A DNA stretch of 64,000 bases from Duganella sp. OV510 (GTDB lineage Bacteria > Pseudomonadota > Gammaproteobacteria > Burkholderiales > Burkholderiaceae_D), in assembly GCF_900100205.1 (NCBI RefSeq), contig NZ_FNEQ01000001.1, positions 124,001 through 188,000 on the forward strand, given 5' to 3'. Below, piece after piece: positions 52,931-61,769 of this stretch (the first letter of the stretch is position 1; every line of letters starts with the position of its first letter). Below the pieces are notes generated by a model that did not search any database, was not told where the DNA came from, and saw nothing but the letters and a program-made list of their open reading frames with translations. The position numbers and the translations under genes are program-made.

Positions 52931-55002
52931 AACTTGTATTCCACTTTGAGGGTGACGCGGCGATCTTCGCCAGGAGCTACCCAAGTTTGCTGGTAGGAGC
53001 TCGGATAGTACACTTTGTCGAACAGATTATCGACATCCAGCGAAATGCGCAGCTTCTTCGATGGCGAATACGAGGACACAAGTTTGGCCGTGGTGTATGC
53101 TGGCAGCTTGAAGGTGCTGCTGATTGCGACATCGCCATTGCGCTCACCGACATAGTTGGCGCCGCCGCCGAACGAAGCGCGGGCACCGCCAGCCAATCCA
53201 AACTCCTGTACCAGCAGCACATTCGCGGCCTGTTTCGGCACATTGGCCAACCGGCCGCCGACGGCCAGCACGTTATCGCGCAAGACCTTGGCGTCAGTGT
53301 AGGCATACGACAGCGACAGTTGCAGCTTGCGCGCTATCTCGCCTGCGACATCCAGTTCTACGCCCTTGCTACCGACTTCCCCAGCGGCCAACGAGAAGTT
53401 GGTGTCGGCTGGATTCACCGTCAGTACGTTTTCCTTCTTGATCGAGTACACGGCAAGCGTGCTGCTGATCTTCCCATCGGCCGTGTCGAATTTCACACCT
53501 GCCTCATAGGCACGGCTGGTCTCAGCCTGGAATGATTCGTTATTGATGCCGATGCCGCTGTTCGGACGGAAGGACTTGCCGGCCGATGCGTAAAGCGAAA
53601 CCTGCTTGTCGGGTTGATACACGATGCCGGCGCGCGGGCTGGTCGTTTCCAGCGACTGACGATTTTGCAGGCCGGAGCGGTTATAGTTGGTGATGGTCTG
53701 GCGATACGAATCGCGCCGCACGCCCAGCAGCGCCTTCCACTGCGAGCCAAGGTCGACCTGATCCTGCGCGTAGATAGCAGTCTGCCACTGCTGTTCACGG
53801 GTATCGATTGACGGGCCAAGCACGGTCGGCCGCACGCCGCCGTACACCGGTGCATAGATGTCGATCGCATACGGCGCCGCCGCGTTGGGGCTCTTGCGCA
53901 GTTGCAGGCGGTCGTCGATGAAGCGATAGCCGTCCACACCCACCAGCAGGTGATGAGCACCGACCTTGCCCAGCAACTCGACGCGGCCCGACCAGTCCTG
54001 TGCCGAGAAGTCGCGGAAACGGCGCTGGCGCCACAGGGTGCGGCCATCCGACTGCAAGGCCGATGCCTCGGTCGAGAAGCCGACCATCTGGCTGCTGCGG
54101 TAAGACAGGCCGCTCTGCAGCGACCAGCCATTGACGAAGTCGTGTTGCACAAACAGCTGATGACCGGTGGATTTCACCGTCATGGGGCCGTCCGCATTCT
54201 CGCCGAGGAAGCGCGAGTTCGGTATCAATCCCAGCACGCCCTTCACCGCGACCACGCCGCGATCAAAATATGCCTGCTGTTCGAACGCCTCCAGTTCGTA
54301 CGACAGCGTGGTGTTGTCCGACAAACGCCAGATCACCGATGGCGACACCATGTGACGCTTGGACGATAAGGTATCGCGGAAGCTGTTGCCCTTTTCATAG
54401 GCCGCGTTCAGCCGATACGCGACGGTTTCGCTCACAGGCCCGGTCAGGTCTGCGGCCGTGCGCCACGTATCATGGGTCGACAGCGACTGGCTCAGCGTAT
54501 ACGAAGGCTGGAACAGCGGCTTCTTGGTGGCGATATTAATAATCCCGCCCGGTTCGCCCCGGCCATACAGCGCAGCCGCCGGGCCTTTCAGAATCTCGAT
54601 GCTGCTGACATTGACGCTATCGCGCAGGCCGTTATACCCCCGGCTGGAGCTGAAACCGTTGACCATGAAGTCAGAGCCATAGCTGGGATCTCCGGTGAAG
54701 CCACGCACAGCATAAGCGTCCCACACACCGCCAAAATTGCTTTGGCGGGAGATGCCGCTGCCCATATCCAGCGCATCTGCAAAACGGCTCACGCCAGCGT
54801 CCTGCAGCATGTCGGCGGTCAGCACGCGGGCGCTTTGCGGCAAGTCTTTCAGGTCGGTTTCGGTCTTGGTTGCGCCAGTGGCGGACAGGCTGCGATAAGC
54901 CTGCCGCGCGCCGACGATCTCCACTACGTCATCAGCAAAGGCAAAAAATGGATAGGCGGCGGCAATGCACACCGCCAGGCGCGAAGAACGTACAACCGAC
55001 AT
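52927..55002 (-). CDS. TonB-dependent siderophore receptor
   Basis: A 691-residue outer-membrane receptor of the siderophore type. After the signal peptide (1-23) come the TonB-box region DDVVEIVGARQAYRSL and a plug with LPQSARVLTADMLQDAGVSR and IEILKGPAAALYGRGEPGGI, both diagnostic of FhuA/FoxA-type receptors. The barrel ends with LDVDNLFDKVYYPSSY and VTLKVEYKL. GGAG lies 7 nt before the ATG. Two Fur-like palindromes and a perfect TATAAT box lie upstream, so it is probably iron-repressed together with the downstream acyltransferase. Confidence 0.95.
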   Translation of the reverse strand: MSVVRSSRLAVCIAAAYPFFAFADDVVEIVGARQAYRSLSATGATKTETDLKDLPQSARVLTADMLQDAGVSRFADALDMGSGISRQSNFGGVWDAYAVRGFTGDPSYGSDFMVNGFSSSRGYNGLRDSVNVSSIEILKGPAAALYGRGEPGGIINIATKKPLFQPSYTLSQSLSTHDTWRTAADLTGPVSETVAYRLNAAYEKGNSFRDTLSSKRHMVSPSVIWRLSDNTTLSYELEAFEQQAYFDRGVVAVKGVLGLIPNSRFLGENADGPMTVKSTGHQLFVQHDFVNGWSLQSGLSYRSSQMVGFSTEASALQSDGRTLWRQRRFRDFSAQDWSGRVELLGKVGAHHLLVGVDGYRFIDDRLQLRKSPNAAAPYAIDIYAPVYGGVRPTVLGPSIDTREQQWQTAIYAQDQVDLGSQWKALLGVRRDSYRQTITNYNRSGLQNRQSLETTSPRAGIVYQPDKQVSLYASAGKSFRPNSGIGINNESFQAETSRAYEAGVKFDTADGKISSTLAVYSIKKENVLTVNPADTNFSLAAGEVGSKGVELDVAGEIARKLQLSLSYAYTDAKVLRDNVLAVGGRLANVPKQAANVLLVQEFGLAGGARASFGGGANYVGERNGDVAISSTFKLPAYTTAKLVSSYSPSKKLRISLDVDNLFDKVYYPSSYQQTWVAPGEDRRVTLKVEYKL

Positions 55003-55018
55003 GAAAACTCCGTTATTT

Positions 55019-55037
55019 AATGCAAGTCGGCTGCATT
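55019..55037 (-). promoter_or_regulatory. Fur-like palindrome 1 overlapping the -10 box
   Basis: AATGCAAGTCGGCTGCATT is a 19-bp imperfect palindrome 17 nt upstream of the siderophore-receptor start. On the minus strand it overlaps a perfect TATAAT (55035-55040). The position and the AATGCAA arms are those expected of a Fur-type iron-repressor site. Confidence 0.6.
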
Positions 55038-55044
55038 ATACACA

Positions 55045-55063
55045 AATGCAAGTCTATTGCATT
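55045..55063 (-). promoter_or_regulatory. Fur-like palindrome 2 overlapping the paoC stop
   Basis: AATGCAAGTCTATTGCATT has perfect 7-bp arms (AATGCAA/TTGCATT) around GTCTA. It starts 26 nt after the start of the first site and lies over the expected -35 region. The upstream molybdenum-enzyme gene ends inside it (TAG at 55054-55056). Confidence 0.6.
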
Positions 55064-57333
55064 ATTTTGTCCGGCGTCATCGGCGTGCTGCGCACACGCT
55101 TGCCCGTGGCGTGATAAATCGCGTTACTGATTGCGGCGGACACACCCACCAGCCCAATCTCTCCAACGCCCTTGGCGCCTATCTTGCTGACGATGCGATC
55201 ATCCTCCTGTACGAAGATGACATCGATCTCGTGGATGTCGGCATTGACGGAAACGTGGTACTCGGCCAGGTTGTGATTCATGAAGCGTCCCAGGCGATGA
55301 TCGCAATACGTCTCCTCGTGCAGTGCCTGCCCAATGCCCCACACCACGCCACCGATAATCTGGCTGCGCGCGGTCTTGGCGTTGATGATGCGGCCAGCGG
55401 CGATGGCGCTGACCACGCGCGTCACACGCACCGTGCCGAATTCCGGGTCGACGCGCACCTCGACAAATACCGCAGAATGGGTCGACCGCTGATACTTCAT
55501 CTGCCTCAGCATATTCGGCAGCATCAGGTACTTTTCCTCCAGACGCTGCGTTTCGCTGCCGGCCATGATGCCAACCAGCGAAATCGCCGTATCCGGCCGT
55601 CCGACCAGGCGCAGCTGGCCCTCGGCGAATTCGATGTCGGCAAAGCGCGCCTTGGCCAGCGGCGATGATGGCAGCTGCTTCGCCAGCTTGAACAAGGTCT
55701 TTTGCAGTTTCTCGCACACACCCTGCACCGCCGAACCGACCGTCGCCACGTGCGAGGAACCACCTTCGATCGGCGCTACCGGCAGCGTGGAATCACCCAG
55801 CTGGAAGCGCACTTTCTCCAGCGGTAGTCCCATCGCATCGGCAGCGATGATGCTCATTGCGGTATAGGTCCCGGTGCCGATATCTGTCGCGGCGCTGCTC
55901 ACCACCAGTGAGCCGTCGGCGTGCAATACTGCGCTGGCGCGCGCGAACATCTGCATCGCATCCCATACACCGGTGGCCATGCCCCAGCCGATCAGTTCAC
56001 GGCCCTCGCGCATGCTGCGCGGCTCCAGTGACCGCTTGTCCCAGCCGAAGCGTCGCGCGCCCTGCTCATAACAGGCCCGCAGTTCCTTGGTCGAATACGG
56101 CAGGCCGCGCGCCGGATCGATATCAGCGTAGTTCTTCAGCCGCAGCGCCAGCGGGTCCATCTTCAAGGCGTAGGACAATTCATCCATCGCCACTTCCAGC
56201 GCATGCACACCGTGGGCGGCGCCCGGCGCGCGCATATCGATCGGGCTGGCGTGGTCCAGGTCCACCAGATGGTAGCCTAGCCGTACGTGCTCGCATGCAT
56301 ACAGTTCGCCTGACCAGTTGACCACCACTTCAACGTAGTCCTCCATGCGCGAGGTTTCAGCCACGGCTTCATGGATAATCGACGTCAGCGTGCCATCCGC
56401 CTCGGCCGCCAGCTTCACACGTTGCAGCGTTTCCGGCCGGTGACCGAAGGTGAACATCTGCTGCCGCGTCAACACCACGCGCACCGAGCGCTCCAGCTTG
56501 AGCGCCGCCATGACAGCCAGCGGTAGCTGGTATTGCGGGCGCAGGCCCGAACCGAACGCCCCGCCCACATAGGGATTGCGCACGGTGACCTTGTCCTTCG
56601 ACAGGCCAAACACATGCGACACATACCAGCGGCTGTTCTGCGAGCTTTGCGTCTTGTCGTAGATGGTCAGGTGGCCGTCGGCATCGCGAATCACGGTACT
56701 GGCGAACATCTCCAGCGGATTGTGATGCTCTACGCCGCTGTAGTATTCGCCTTCGATCCTGACCGCTGCTTTTTCCCAGACTTCGTCGGCGTGCCCCTTG
56801 GGATCTGGCGGTGGCGTGAAACCGGCTTTCAGGCGACTGGGTTTATAAGAACGCTGCCGATTCTCCAGCAATGAGGTGGCGTGCAAATCCACCTGATAAT
56901 CCGCCTCCACCAGGCGGGCGGCATGGCGCGCGGCTTCAAAGGACTCGGCGACCACGAGGGCGATCGGCTGGCCGCTATACAGAATCTTGTCGTCGTACAG
57001 GGGACGGAACGGCGAACCGCCGGGCGCCGTCATATCCTTGTAAAAGATATCGAACGAACGGATACGCGGCCGATTCAGATGCGTGATGACGTCGACCACA
57101 CCGGGCGCTGCCAACGCGGCATCTGTGCGGATAAAGCTGATGCGTCCGCGTGGGACGGCGCTGCTCACCACCACGCCGTACAATAGCGCGTCCGCTGGAT
57201 GCTCCGCAGCGTAGCGTGCCTGACCGGTGACCTTGTCGCGGCCATCGACGCGCGACACCGCCATGCCGATGCTGACCGTGCCAGTACCCTCGTCCGCCGA
57301 TGGCGTGCGCAATGCTTCAATCAGATCCGTCAC
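55054..57333 (-). CDS. Molybdopterin-binding subunit of an aldehyde oxidoreductase (PaoC-like)
   Basis: Large subunit of a xanthine-dehydrogenase-family enzyme, 759 residues from the GTG at 57333, which has GGGGAG just upstream. A GTG at 57339 is also in frame. The Moco-binding domains start with VSRVDGRDKVTGQARYAAE. The catalytic Glu of the family is in KGVGEIGLVG (about residue 725), and GGAFGSGLRPQYQ is a Moco loop. Gene order and the cofactor features of the partner subunits match E. coli PaoABC (aromatic aldehyde oxidation). It overlaps the FAD-subunit gene by 17 nt. Confidence 0.92.
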   Translation of the reverse strand: MTDLIEALRTPSADEGTGTVSIGMAVSRVDGRDKVTGQARYAAEHPADALLYGVVVSSAVPRGRISFIRTDAALAAPGVVDVITHLNRPRIRSFDIFYKDMTAPGGSPFRPLYDDKILYSGQPIALVVAESFEAARHAARLVEADYQVDLHATSLLENRQRSYKPSRLKAGFTPPPDPKGHADEVWEKAAVRIEGEYYSGVEHHNPLEMFASTVIRDADGHLTIYDKTQSSQNSRWYVSHVFGLSKDKVTVRNPYVGGAFGSGLRPQYQLPLAVMAALKLERSVRVVLTRQQMFTFGHRPETLQRVKLAAEADGTLTSIIHEAVAETSRMEDYVEVVVNWSGELYACEHVRLGYHLVDLDHASPIDMRAPGAAHGVHALEVAMDELSYALKMDPLALRLKNYADIDPARGLPYSTKELRACYEQGARRFGWDKRSLEPRSMREGRELIGWGMATGVWDAMQMFARASAVLHADGSLVVSSAATDIGTGTYTAMSIIAADAMGLPLEKVRFQLGDSTLPVAPIEGGSSHVATVGSAVQGVCEKLQKTLFKLAKQLPSSPLAKARFADIEFAEGQLRLVGRPDTAISLVGIMAGSETQRLEEKYLMLPNMLRQMKYQRSTHSAVFVEVRVDPEFGTVRVTRVVSAIAAGRIINAKTARSQIIGGVVWGIGQALHEETYCDHRLGRFMNHNLAEYHVSVNADIHEIDVIFVQEDDRIVSKIGAKGVGEIGLVGVSAAISNAIYHATGKRVRSTPMTPDKIMQ

Positions 57334-58339
57334 GTTCACTCCCCGTATTATCGTAAGTACCTGCTGCCGCCAGTTTCAAGGCACGCACCACGGCGCGCCG
57401 GGCCAGCGGGATCTTGAAATCGTTCTGTCCTTGTCCTTGCGCGCCAGCCAGCAGGCTGTCTGCGGCGCGGCCAAAACTCTCGTCACCGGCAGGAAGCCCG
57501 ACCAGCAACGCTTCCGCCGCCGGCACACGCCACGGCTTGTGCGCCACGCCACCCAGGGCGATGCGCGCTTCACGTACCGTACCGTCGTCGCCGATGTCCA
57601 GCATGGCCGCCACCGAAACTAGCGCGAAGGCATAGGAAGCGCGGTCACGCAGCTTCAGATAATAGGAATGCGCGGCAAACTGCGAGGCTGGCGGCAACAC
57701 GATATGCGTTATCAGTTCATCCGGCGCCAGCGTAGCGTCAAGTTCTGGGCGGTCATCCGGCAAGCGGTGGAAATCGGCAAAGGGAATCTGGCGCTCACCC
57801 CTGGCAGAGCGCACATGCACCACCGCCTCCAGCGCAGCCAACGCCACACACATATCAGATGGATGAACGGCGATGCATTGATCGCTGGCGCCCAAAATGG
57901 CATGCTGGCGCGTCAAACCGCCGATCGCCGAACATCCGCTGCCCGGTTGGCGTTTGTTGCATGGCGTCGTCACATCGTAGAAGTAGTAGCAACGCGTACG
58001 TTGCAGCAGGTTGCCGCCATTGCTGGCCATATTACGGATCTGCGGCGAGGCGCCGGCGAGGATAGCGGCAGTCAGCAAGGGATAGCGTTCCCGCACCAGC
58101 GGGTGATAGGCAGTATCCGCGTTACGCGCGGTGGCGCCAAGCAGCAAGCCGTCATTCTCCGTCGACGTGATGTCGCCCAACGGCAGATTATTGATGTCGA
58201 CCAGCGTTGCCGGCCGCATGACGTATTCCTTCATCAGATCCAGCAAGTTCGTACCGCCGGCGATGAAGCGCGCGCCTTGGCTCAATTGAGCCAAGGCCTG
58301 GCCGGCATCGCCGGCGCGAAGATATTGGACTGGATTCAT
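57317..58339 (-). CDS. FAD/4Fe-4S subunit of an aldehyde oxidoreductase (PaoB-like)
   Basis: Middle subunit of the molybdenum hydroxylase, 340 residues. FAD-binding motifs are FIAGGTNLLDLMK (about 25-37) and NMASNGGNLLQRT (about 103-115). Next comes a Cys-rich loop with Cys117, Cys127 and Cys136 (RCYYF, PCNKRQPGSGC) plus Cys155, the extra iron-sulfur loop that sets PaoB-type subunits apart from ordinary xanthine dehydrogenase FAD subunits. It starts in the stop codon of the 2Fe-2S gene (ATGA). Confidence 0.92.
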   Translation of the reverse strand: MNPVQYLRAGDAGQALAQLSQGARFIAGGTNLLDLMKEYVMRPATLVDINNLPLGDITSTENDGLLLGATARNADTAYHPLVRERYPLLTAAILAGASPQIRNMASNGGNLLQRTRCYYFYDVTTPCNKRQPGSGCSAIGGLTRQHAILGASDQCIAVHPSDMCVALAALEAVVHVRSARGERQIPFADFHRLPDDRPELDATLAPDELITHIVLPPASQFAAHSYYLKLRDRASYAFALVSVAAMLDIGDDGTVREARIALGGVAHKPWRVPAAEALLVGLPAGDESFGRAADSLLAGAQGQGQNDFKIPLARRAVVRALKLAAAGTYDNTGSERDGSD

Positions 58340-58845
58340 GCGGGCACCGTACCTGGTTCATATGGCCGGCCGTCTTCGCGCTGTAGACCCATCACTTCAG
58401 TGACGGCTGCCACGATGCCGGGATAAGCGCCGCAGCGGCAGATATTGCCGCTCATAAGTTCACGCACCTGGTCAACGCTGCATGCCTGGCCTTCGTTGAT
58501 CAGGCCGACGGCGGAACACAGCTGGCCCGGCGTACAGTAACCGCACTGGAATGCATCATGTTCGATGAACGCCTGTTGCAGCGGGTGCAGCGTCCCATCC
58601 GCAAGGCCCTCAACCGTCGTGACTTGCTGGCCATCCTGCATCACGGCCAGCGTCAGGCACGAGTTAATGCGTTTGCCACCGACCAGTACAGTGCAGGCGC
58701 CGCACTGGCCGTGATCGCAGCCTTTCTTGGTGCCGGTCAGGCCGGCCCGCTCGCGCAGCAGGTCCAGCAGCGTGACCCAGGCCTCGACTTCAAACTGGCG
58801 AGACTCGCCATTCAGGTGCAGCTGTATCGGATAGCGTGATTCCAT
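58336..58845 (-). CDS. 2Fe-2S subunit of an aldehyde oxidoreductase (PaoA-like)
   Basis: Small iron-sulfur subunit of the molybdenum hydroxylase, 169 residues. The plant-ferredoxin cluster is ligated by Cys43, 48, 51 and 63 (KGCDHGQCGAC), and the second cluster by CGYCTPGQLC and NICRCGAYPG. Unlike E. coli PaoA it has no Tat extension, so the enzyme should be cytoplasmic. The GAGGAG site before its ATG lies within the last codons of the small membrane-protein gene upstream, giving translational coupling. Confidence 0.93.
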   Translation of the reverse strand: MESRYPIQLHLNGESRQFEVEAWVTLLDLLRERAGLTGTKKGCDHGQCGACTVLVGGKRINSCLTLAVMQDGQQVTTVEGLADGTLHPLQQAFIEHDAFQCGYCTPGQLCSAVGLINEGQACSVDQVRELMSGNICRCGAYPGIVAAVTEVMGLQREDGRPYEPGTVPA

Positions 58846-58846
58846 T

Positions 58847-59080
58847 TCACTCCTCGTTTTTCAGGATGCCGCGCACATTGGTGACGATCAGGCAGAGTTG
58901 CAAGGCGATCAGCGCCCAGGCATCGTCGTGCCACCCCCAGGCGATCCACAGCGCGTTACTAAGCAGGAAAGCAAAAAATCCTGTCTTGCGACGTGCTTGC
59001 GACTTGGATCCGACCAGCAGGCCGGCCAATACAGTCACCGCCATCGCCGGCCATTGCAACAAATCGATCCAGTCATTCAT
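58847..59080 (-). CDS. Small membrane protein upstream of paoABC
   Basis: A 77-residue protein with three hydrophobic segments (about 10-25, 34-48, 52-68) and a charged tail ending in KNEE. No family was recognised. Reasons to accept it are a clean ATG, the hydrophobic pattern, and its end exactly abutting the paoA-like gene, for which it supplies the GAGGAG ribosome site. It is the first gene of the molybdenum-enzyme operon and might anchor or serve the enzyme, which is speculation. Confidence 0.6.
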   Translation of the reverse strand: MNDWIDLLQWPAMAVTVLAGLLVGSKSQARRKTGFFAFLLSNALWIAWGWHDDAWALIALQLCLIVTNVRGILKNEE

Positions 59081-59200
59081 GGGTGCTCATTGGTGTGTTG
59101 CGACATTTGCCAGCATGGTCCATCACGCTTGCCCGGTATGTGCGACAACGCACGCGCACCGACTGTAGGTAATTGCGTGCGCGGATTAACAGACACTCGT

Positions 59201-60262
59201 ATGGATGAGATCGATCATGCTTGCATGAAAATCGAACGTCTACCATTTGCATCGGCCCACACGCTTGCGGAGTCGCTGGCGCGGCTGGCGCCTCGGCAAG
59301 CGCCGGGAGAACAGCTGGCGGAGTTGATCGCCGCTGGACAGGACCAGTTGCCGCTGCCCGCGCGTGGCGCAACTTTGCAACGCTGGCAATGCCTGGCGCT
59401 GACCGCGCATCATGACCTGGGACTGGCCAAGCTTTACGAGGGACATACCGACGCGCTGGCAATACTGGCCGAACTGCATGGTCCATCATTGCCGGGCGCA
59501 TCCTGGGGTGTATGGTGCGCGGAATCGCGCGACACCGCTGTTGTACTGCGCCACGCGAGCGATGGCAGCACTGTACTGGCGGGCCGCAAACAATGGTGCT
59601 CAGGTGCAGCCGCGCTAAGCCATGCGCTGGTCAGTTGCGAAGACGCCAACGGCGAACGGCAACTGGCGGCGGTGGCCTTGCGTGCGCCCGGCGTCACCAT
59701 TACCGATGAAGGCTGGCAAGCCGTCGGCATGGCGTCCACCACCAGCGTTGATGTGGTGTTTGACGACGTCCCTGCCGTACCTGTTGGCGGCCCTGGCGAC
59801 TATCTGAGCCGACCGGGGTTCTGGTACGGCGGCGCCGGCGTTGCCGCCTGCTGGTATGGCGCCGCACAAGCATTGGCGGAATACCTGCATGCCGCCGCGC
59901 GCGGCCAGTCGACGTCTAGTCAGCCGGACCCGCACCGCCTCGCCCACTTAGGTTCGGTGGACGTCGCGCTGGGTAGCGCAGCAGCCTTGATGCGCACGAC
60001 GGCTGCTGACATCGACCGCGCACCGGGTGCTTATGCGGGCCGCAAGGCGATGCGCCTGCGACTTGCTGTCGAAGAGGTGGCAAGCGAAGTGCTGCGCCAT
60101 GTCACCCGCGCGCTGGGTGCCGGGCCGCTGTGCCGCAACGAACGCTTTGCACGGCTCGCTGCCGACCTGCCGGTTTTCCTGCGCCAAAGCCATGCCGAGC
60201 GCGATCTCGCCGCACTGGGTGCACTTGTCACGCAACAGGAGATAGCGCCATGGGCTTTGTAA
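59201..60262 (+). CDS. Acyl-CoA-dehydrogenase-like flavoprotein
   Basis: A 353-residue protein related to acyl-CoA dehydrogenases: an N-terminal helical part, a middle domain with VLAGRKQWCSGAAALSHALV (about 125-145), then AVGMASTTSVDVVFDDVPAV, and a C-terminal helical domain. The usual catalytic Glu cannot be placed with confidence, and it is shorter than standard family members (about 380). No ribosome site is visible before 59201 or the alternative ATG at 59225. It is first in an operon with PIG-L, methyltransferase and GT2 genes; its stop lies 13 nt inside the next gene. Confidence 0.82.
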   Translation: MDEIDHACMKIERLPFASAHTLAESLARLAPRQAPGEQLAELIAAGQDQLPLPARGATLQRWQCLALTAHHDLGLAKLYEGHTDALAILAELHGPSLPGASWGVWCAESRDTAVVLRHASDGSTVLAGRKQWCSGAAALSHALVSCEDANGERQLAAVALRAPGVTITDEGWQAVGMASTTSVDVVFDDVPAVPVGGPGDYLSRPGFWYGGAGVAACWYGAAQALAEYLHAAARGQSTSSQPDPHRLAHLGSVDVALGSAAALMRTTAADIDRAPGAYAGRKAMRLRLAVEEVASEVLRHVTRALGAGPLCRNERFARLAADLPVFLRQSHAERDLAALGALVTQQEIAPWAL

Positions 60263-61170
60263 GCGAAACGCACGCACCAGGCCACGCCGCCAAGGGCGCC
60301 AGCGGCATGGGTGTGACCGCCGGCATGGGTGTCGCCGACGGCATGACTGTCGCCAGCGGCATGGGCATCGGTATCGGCAGCGGCACGGGTGTCGCCAGCG
60401 CCATCGGCACGCCCGGTCACGCCCACGACCGCCATATCGACGGCTGCGGCACGCTGGACGCCACCTGGCAAGCCTGGCCCGGCCTGGCCGCCCTGCTGCC
60501 CATTAGCGCTGCGGTGCTGGTCCCCGCACATCGTCGCGCCATCATCGTCGCACCGCATCCCGACGACGAAGTGCTGGCCTGTGGCGGCCTGCTGCAACTG
60601 CTGCACGCACAAGGCACCCACACCGTACTGCTGGCCGTCACCGATGGCGACGCCAGCCACCCCGGCTCCACGCTACTGACGCCCGCAGATCTCGGCCGCC
60701 ATCGCCCACGCGAAACCGCCGCAGCCATGCACGCGCTGGGCATCACACCGCATATTCTGCGCGCCCGCATCGGCGACGGCCAGGTCCTCGCCAACCTTGA
60801 TCAGCTACACAATCTGTTGGTGCAGCTACTGCAACCGGGGGACGTCGTCTTCACCACCTTTCGTCAAGACGGGCACCCGGACCACGAAGCCTGCGGCCTC
60901 GCAGCCGCACTCGCAGTCCGCGCCTGCCACGCGACACTGGTTGAAATGCCGGTCTGGAGCTGGCACTGGGCCACGCCTGGCGACCACCGCCTGCCATGGC
61001 GGCGCGCACGCCGCCTCCAACTGAGCGACGACATCCTGCAACGCAAGCAGCAAGCGGTCGAGTGCTTCCAGACGCAGCTAAACGACGATCCCAGCACCGG
61101 CCAGCCGGCCATTCTGCCGCCACACGTGCTGCAACGCCTGCTCCGTCCCTACGAGATTTATTTCATATGA
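60250..61170 (+). CDS. PIG-L family deacetylase with Gly/Met-rich N-terminal repeat
   Basis: A PIG-L/LmbE-family zinc deacetylase (N-acetylglucosaminyl or related N-deacetylation), 306 residues. The zinc motif HPDDE is at 103-107 (IIVAPHPDDEVLACGG), and the second His motif is in GHPDHEACG. Residues 18-49 form a low-complexity run of G-M-G-V hexapeptides encoded by an 18-nt tandem repeat, absent from typical family members. The start at 60250 overlaps the upstream gene by 13 nt; the stop overlaps the methyltransferase ATG. Confidence 0.88.
   Translation: MGFVSETHAPGHAAKGASGMGVTAGMGVADGMTVASGMGIGIGSGTGVASAIGTPGHAHDRHIDGCGTLDATWQAWPGLAALLPISAAVLVPAHRRAIIVAPHPDDEVLACGGLLQLLHAQGTHTVLLAVTDGDASHPGSTLLTPADLGRHRPRETAAAMHALGITPHILRARIGDGQVLANLDQLHNLLVQLLQPGDVVFTTFRQDGHPDHEACGLAAALAVRACHATLVEMPVWSWHWATPGDHRLPWRRARRLQLSDDILQRKQQAVECFQTQLNDDPSTGQPAILPPHVLQRLLRPYEIYFI
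60301..60396 (+). repeat. 18-nt tandem repeat within the PIG-L gene
   Basis: Four consecutive units (60301, 60319, 60337, 60355) and one after a 6-nt gap (60379) share the core GGCATGGGTGTCGCC with small changes, encoding SGMGVT/AGMGVA/DGMTVA/SGMGIG and SGTGVA. The unit is in phase with the reading frame, so changes in copy number would not break the protein. Confidence 0.8.
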
Positions 61171-61769
61171 GCGCCCATTTCCAACAGCTGTACGAGCGCG
61201 ACGAAGATCCCTGGCAGGTGCGCCAGCGCTGGTATGAACAACGCAAGCGCGCCTTGCTGCTGGCCAGCCTGCCCGAACCGCACTTCCGCCACGCCTTCGA
61301 ACCCGCCTGCGGCAACGGCGAACTGACCGCCATGCTGGCCCGCCGCGCCGACCGCGTCACCGCCAGCGACCTGTCGCCTGCCGCCGTCCAGCTGACCCGC
61401 AAGCGCCTGGGCTCCGCCGCGCTCAATCAGGTCACCGTACGCTGCCAGCGCATGCCGCAAGAGTGGCCTGCCGGCGCGAGTTTCGACCTGATCGTCATCA
61501 GCGAAATGGCCTACTACCTGTCCGAAGCCGAGCTGCACGAGGTACGAGGCCACGCCGTGCGCACGCTGGCCAGCGACGGCGCGCTGGTGCTATGCCACTG
61601 GCGCCGTCCATTCTCCGACCGCCGCCTGGACACCGACACCATCCACGCCGCCTTCGATGCCTGCCCCGAATTGCACAACATCGCCCGTCACGACGAAGCC
61701 GACTTCCTGCTCGACGTCTGGTCCTGCAGCCCGCGCTCCGTAGCGCAACGAGAAGGAGTCACCGCATGA
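61167..61769 (+). CDS. Class I SAM-dependent methyltransferase (NodS-like)
   Basis: A 200-residue Rossmann-fold methyltransferase. The N-terminal YERDEDPWQVRQRWYEQRKR segment is typical of NodS-like N-methyltransferases; motif I is EPACGNGEL (45-53), followed by ASDLSPAAV. Such enzymes methylate free amino groups of sugars or lipids, fitting a product of the PIG-L deacetylase encoded just before it. It overlaps both neighbours by ATGA junctions. Confidence 0.9.
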   Translation: MSAHFQQLYERDEDPWQVRQRWYEQRKRALLLASLPEPHFRHAFEPACGNGELTAMLARRADRVTASDLSPAAVQLTRKRLGSAALNQVTVRCQRMPQEWPAGASFDLIVISEMAYYLSEAELHEVRGHAVRTLASDGALVLCHWRRPFSDRRLDTDTIHAAFDACPELHNIARHDEADFLLDVWSCSPRSVAQREGVTA

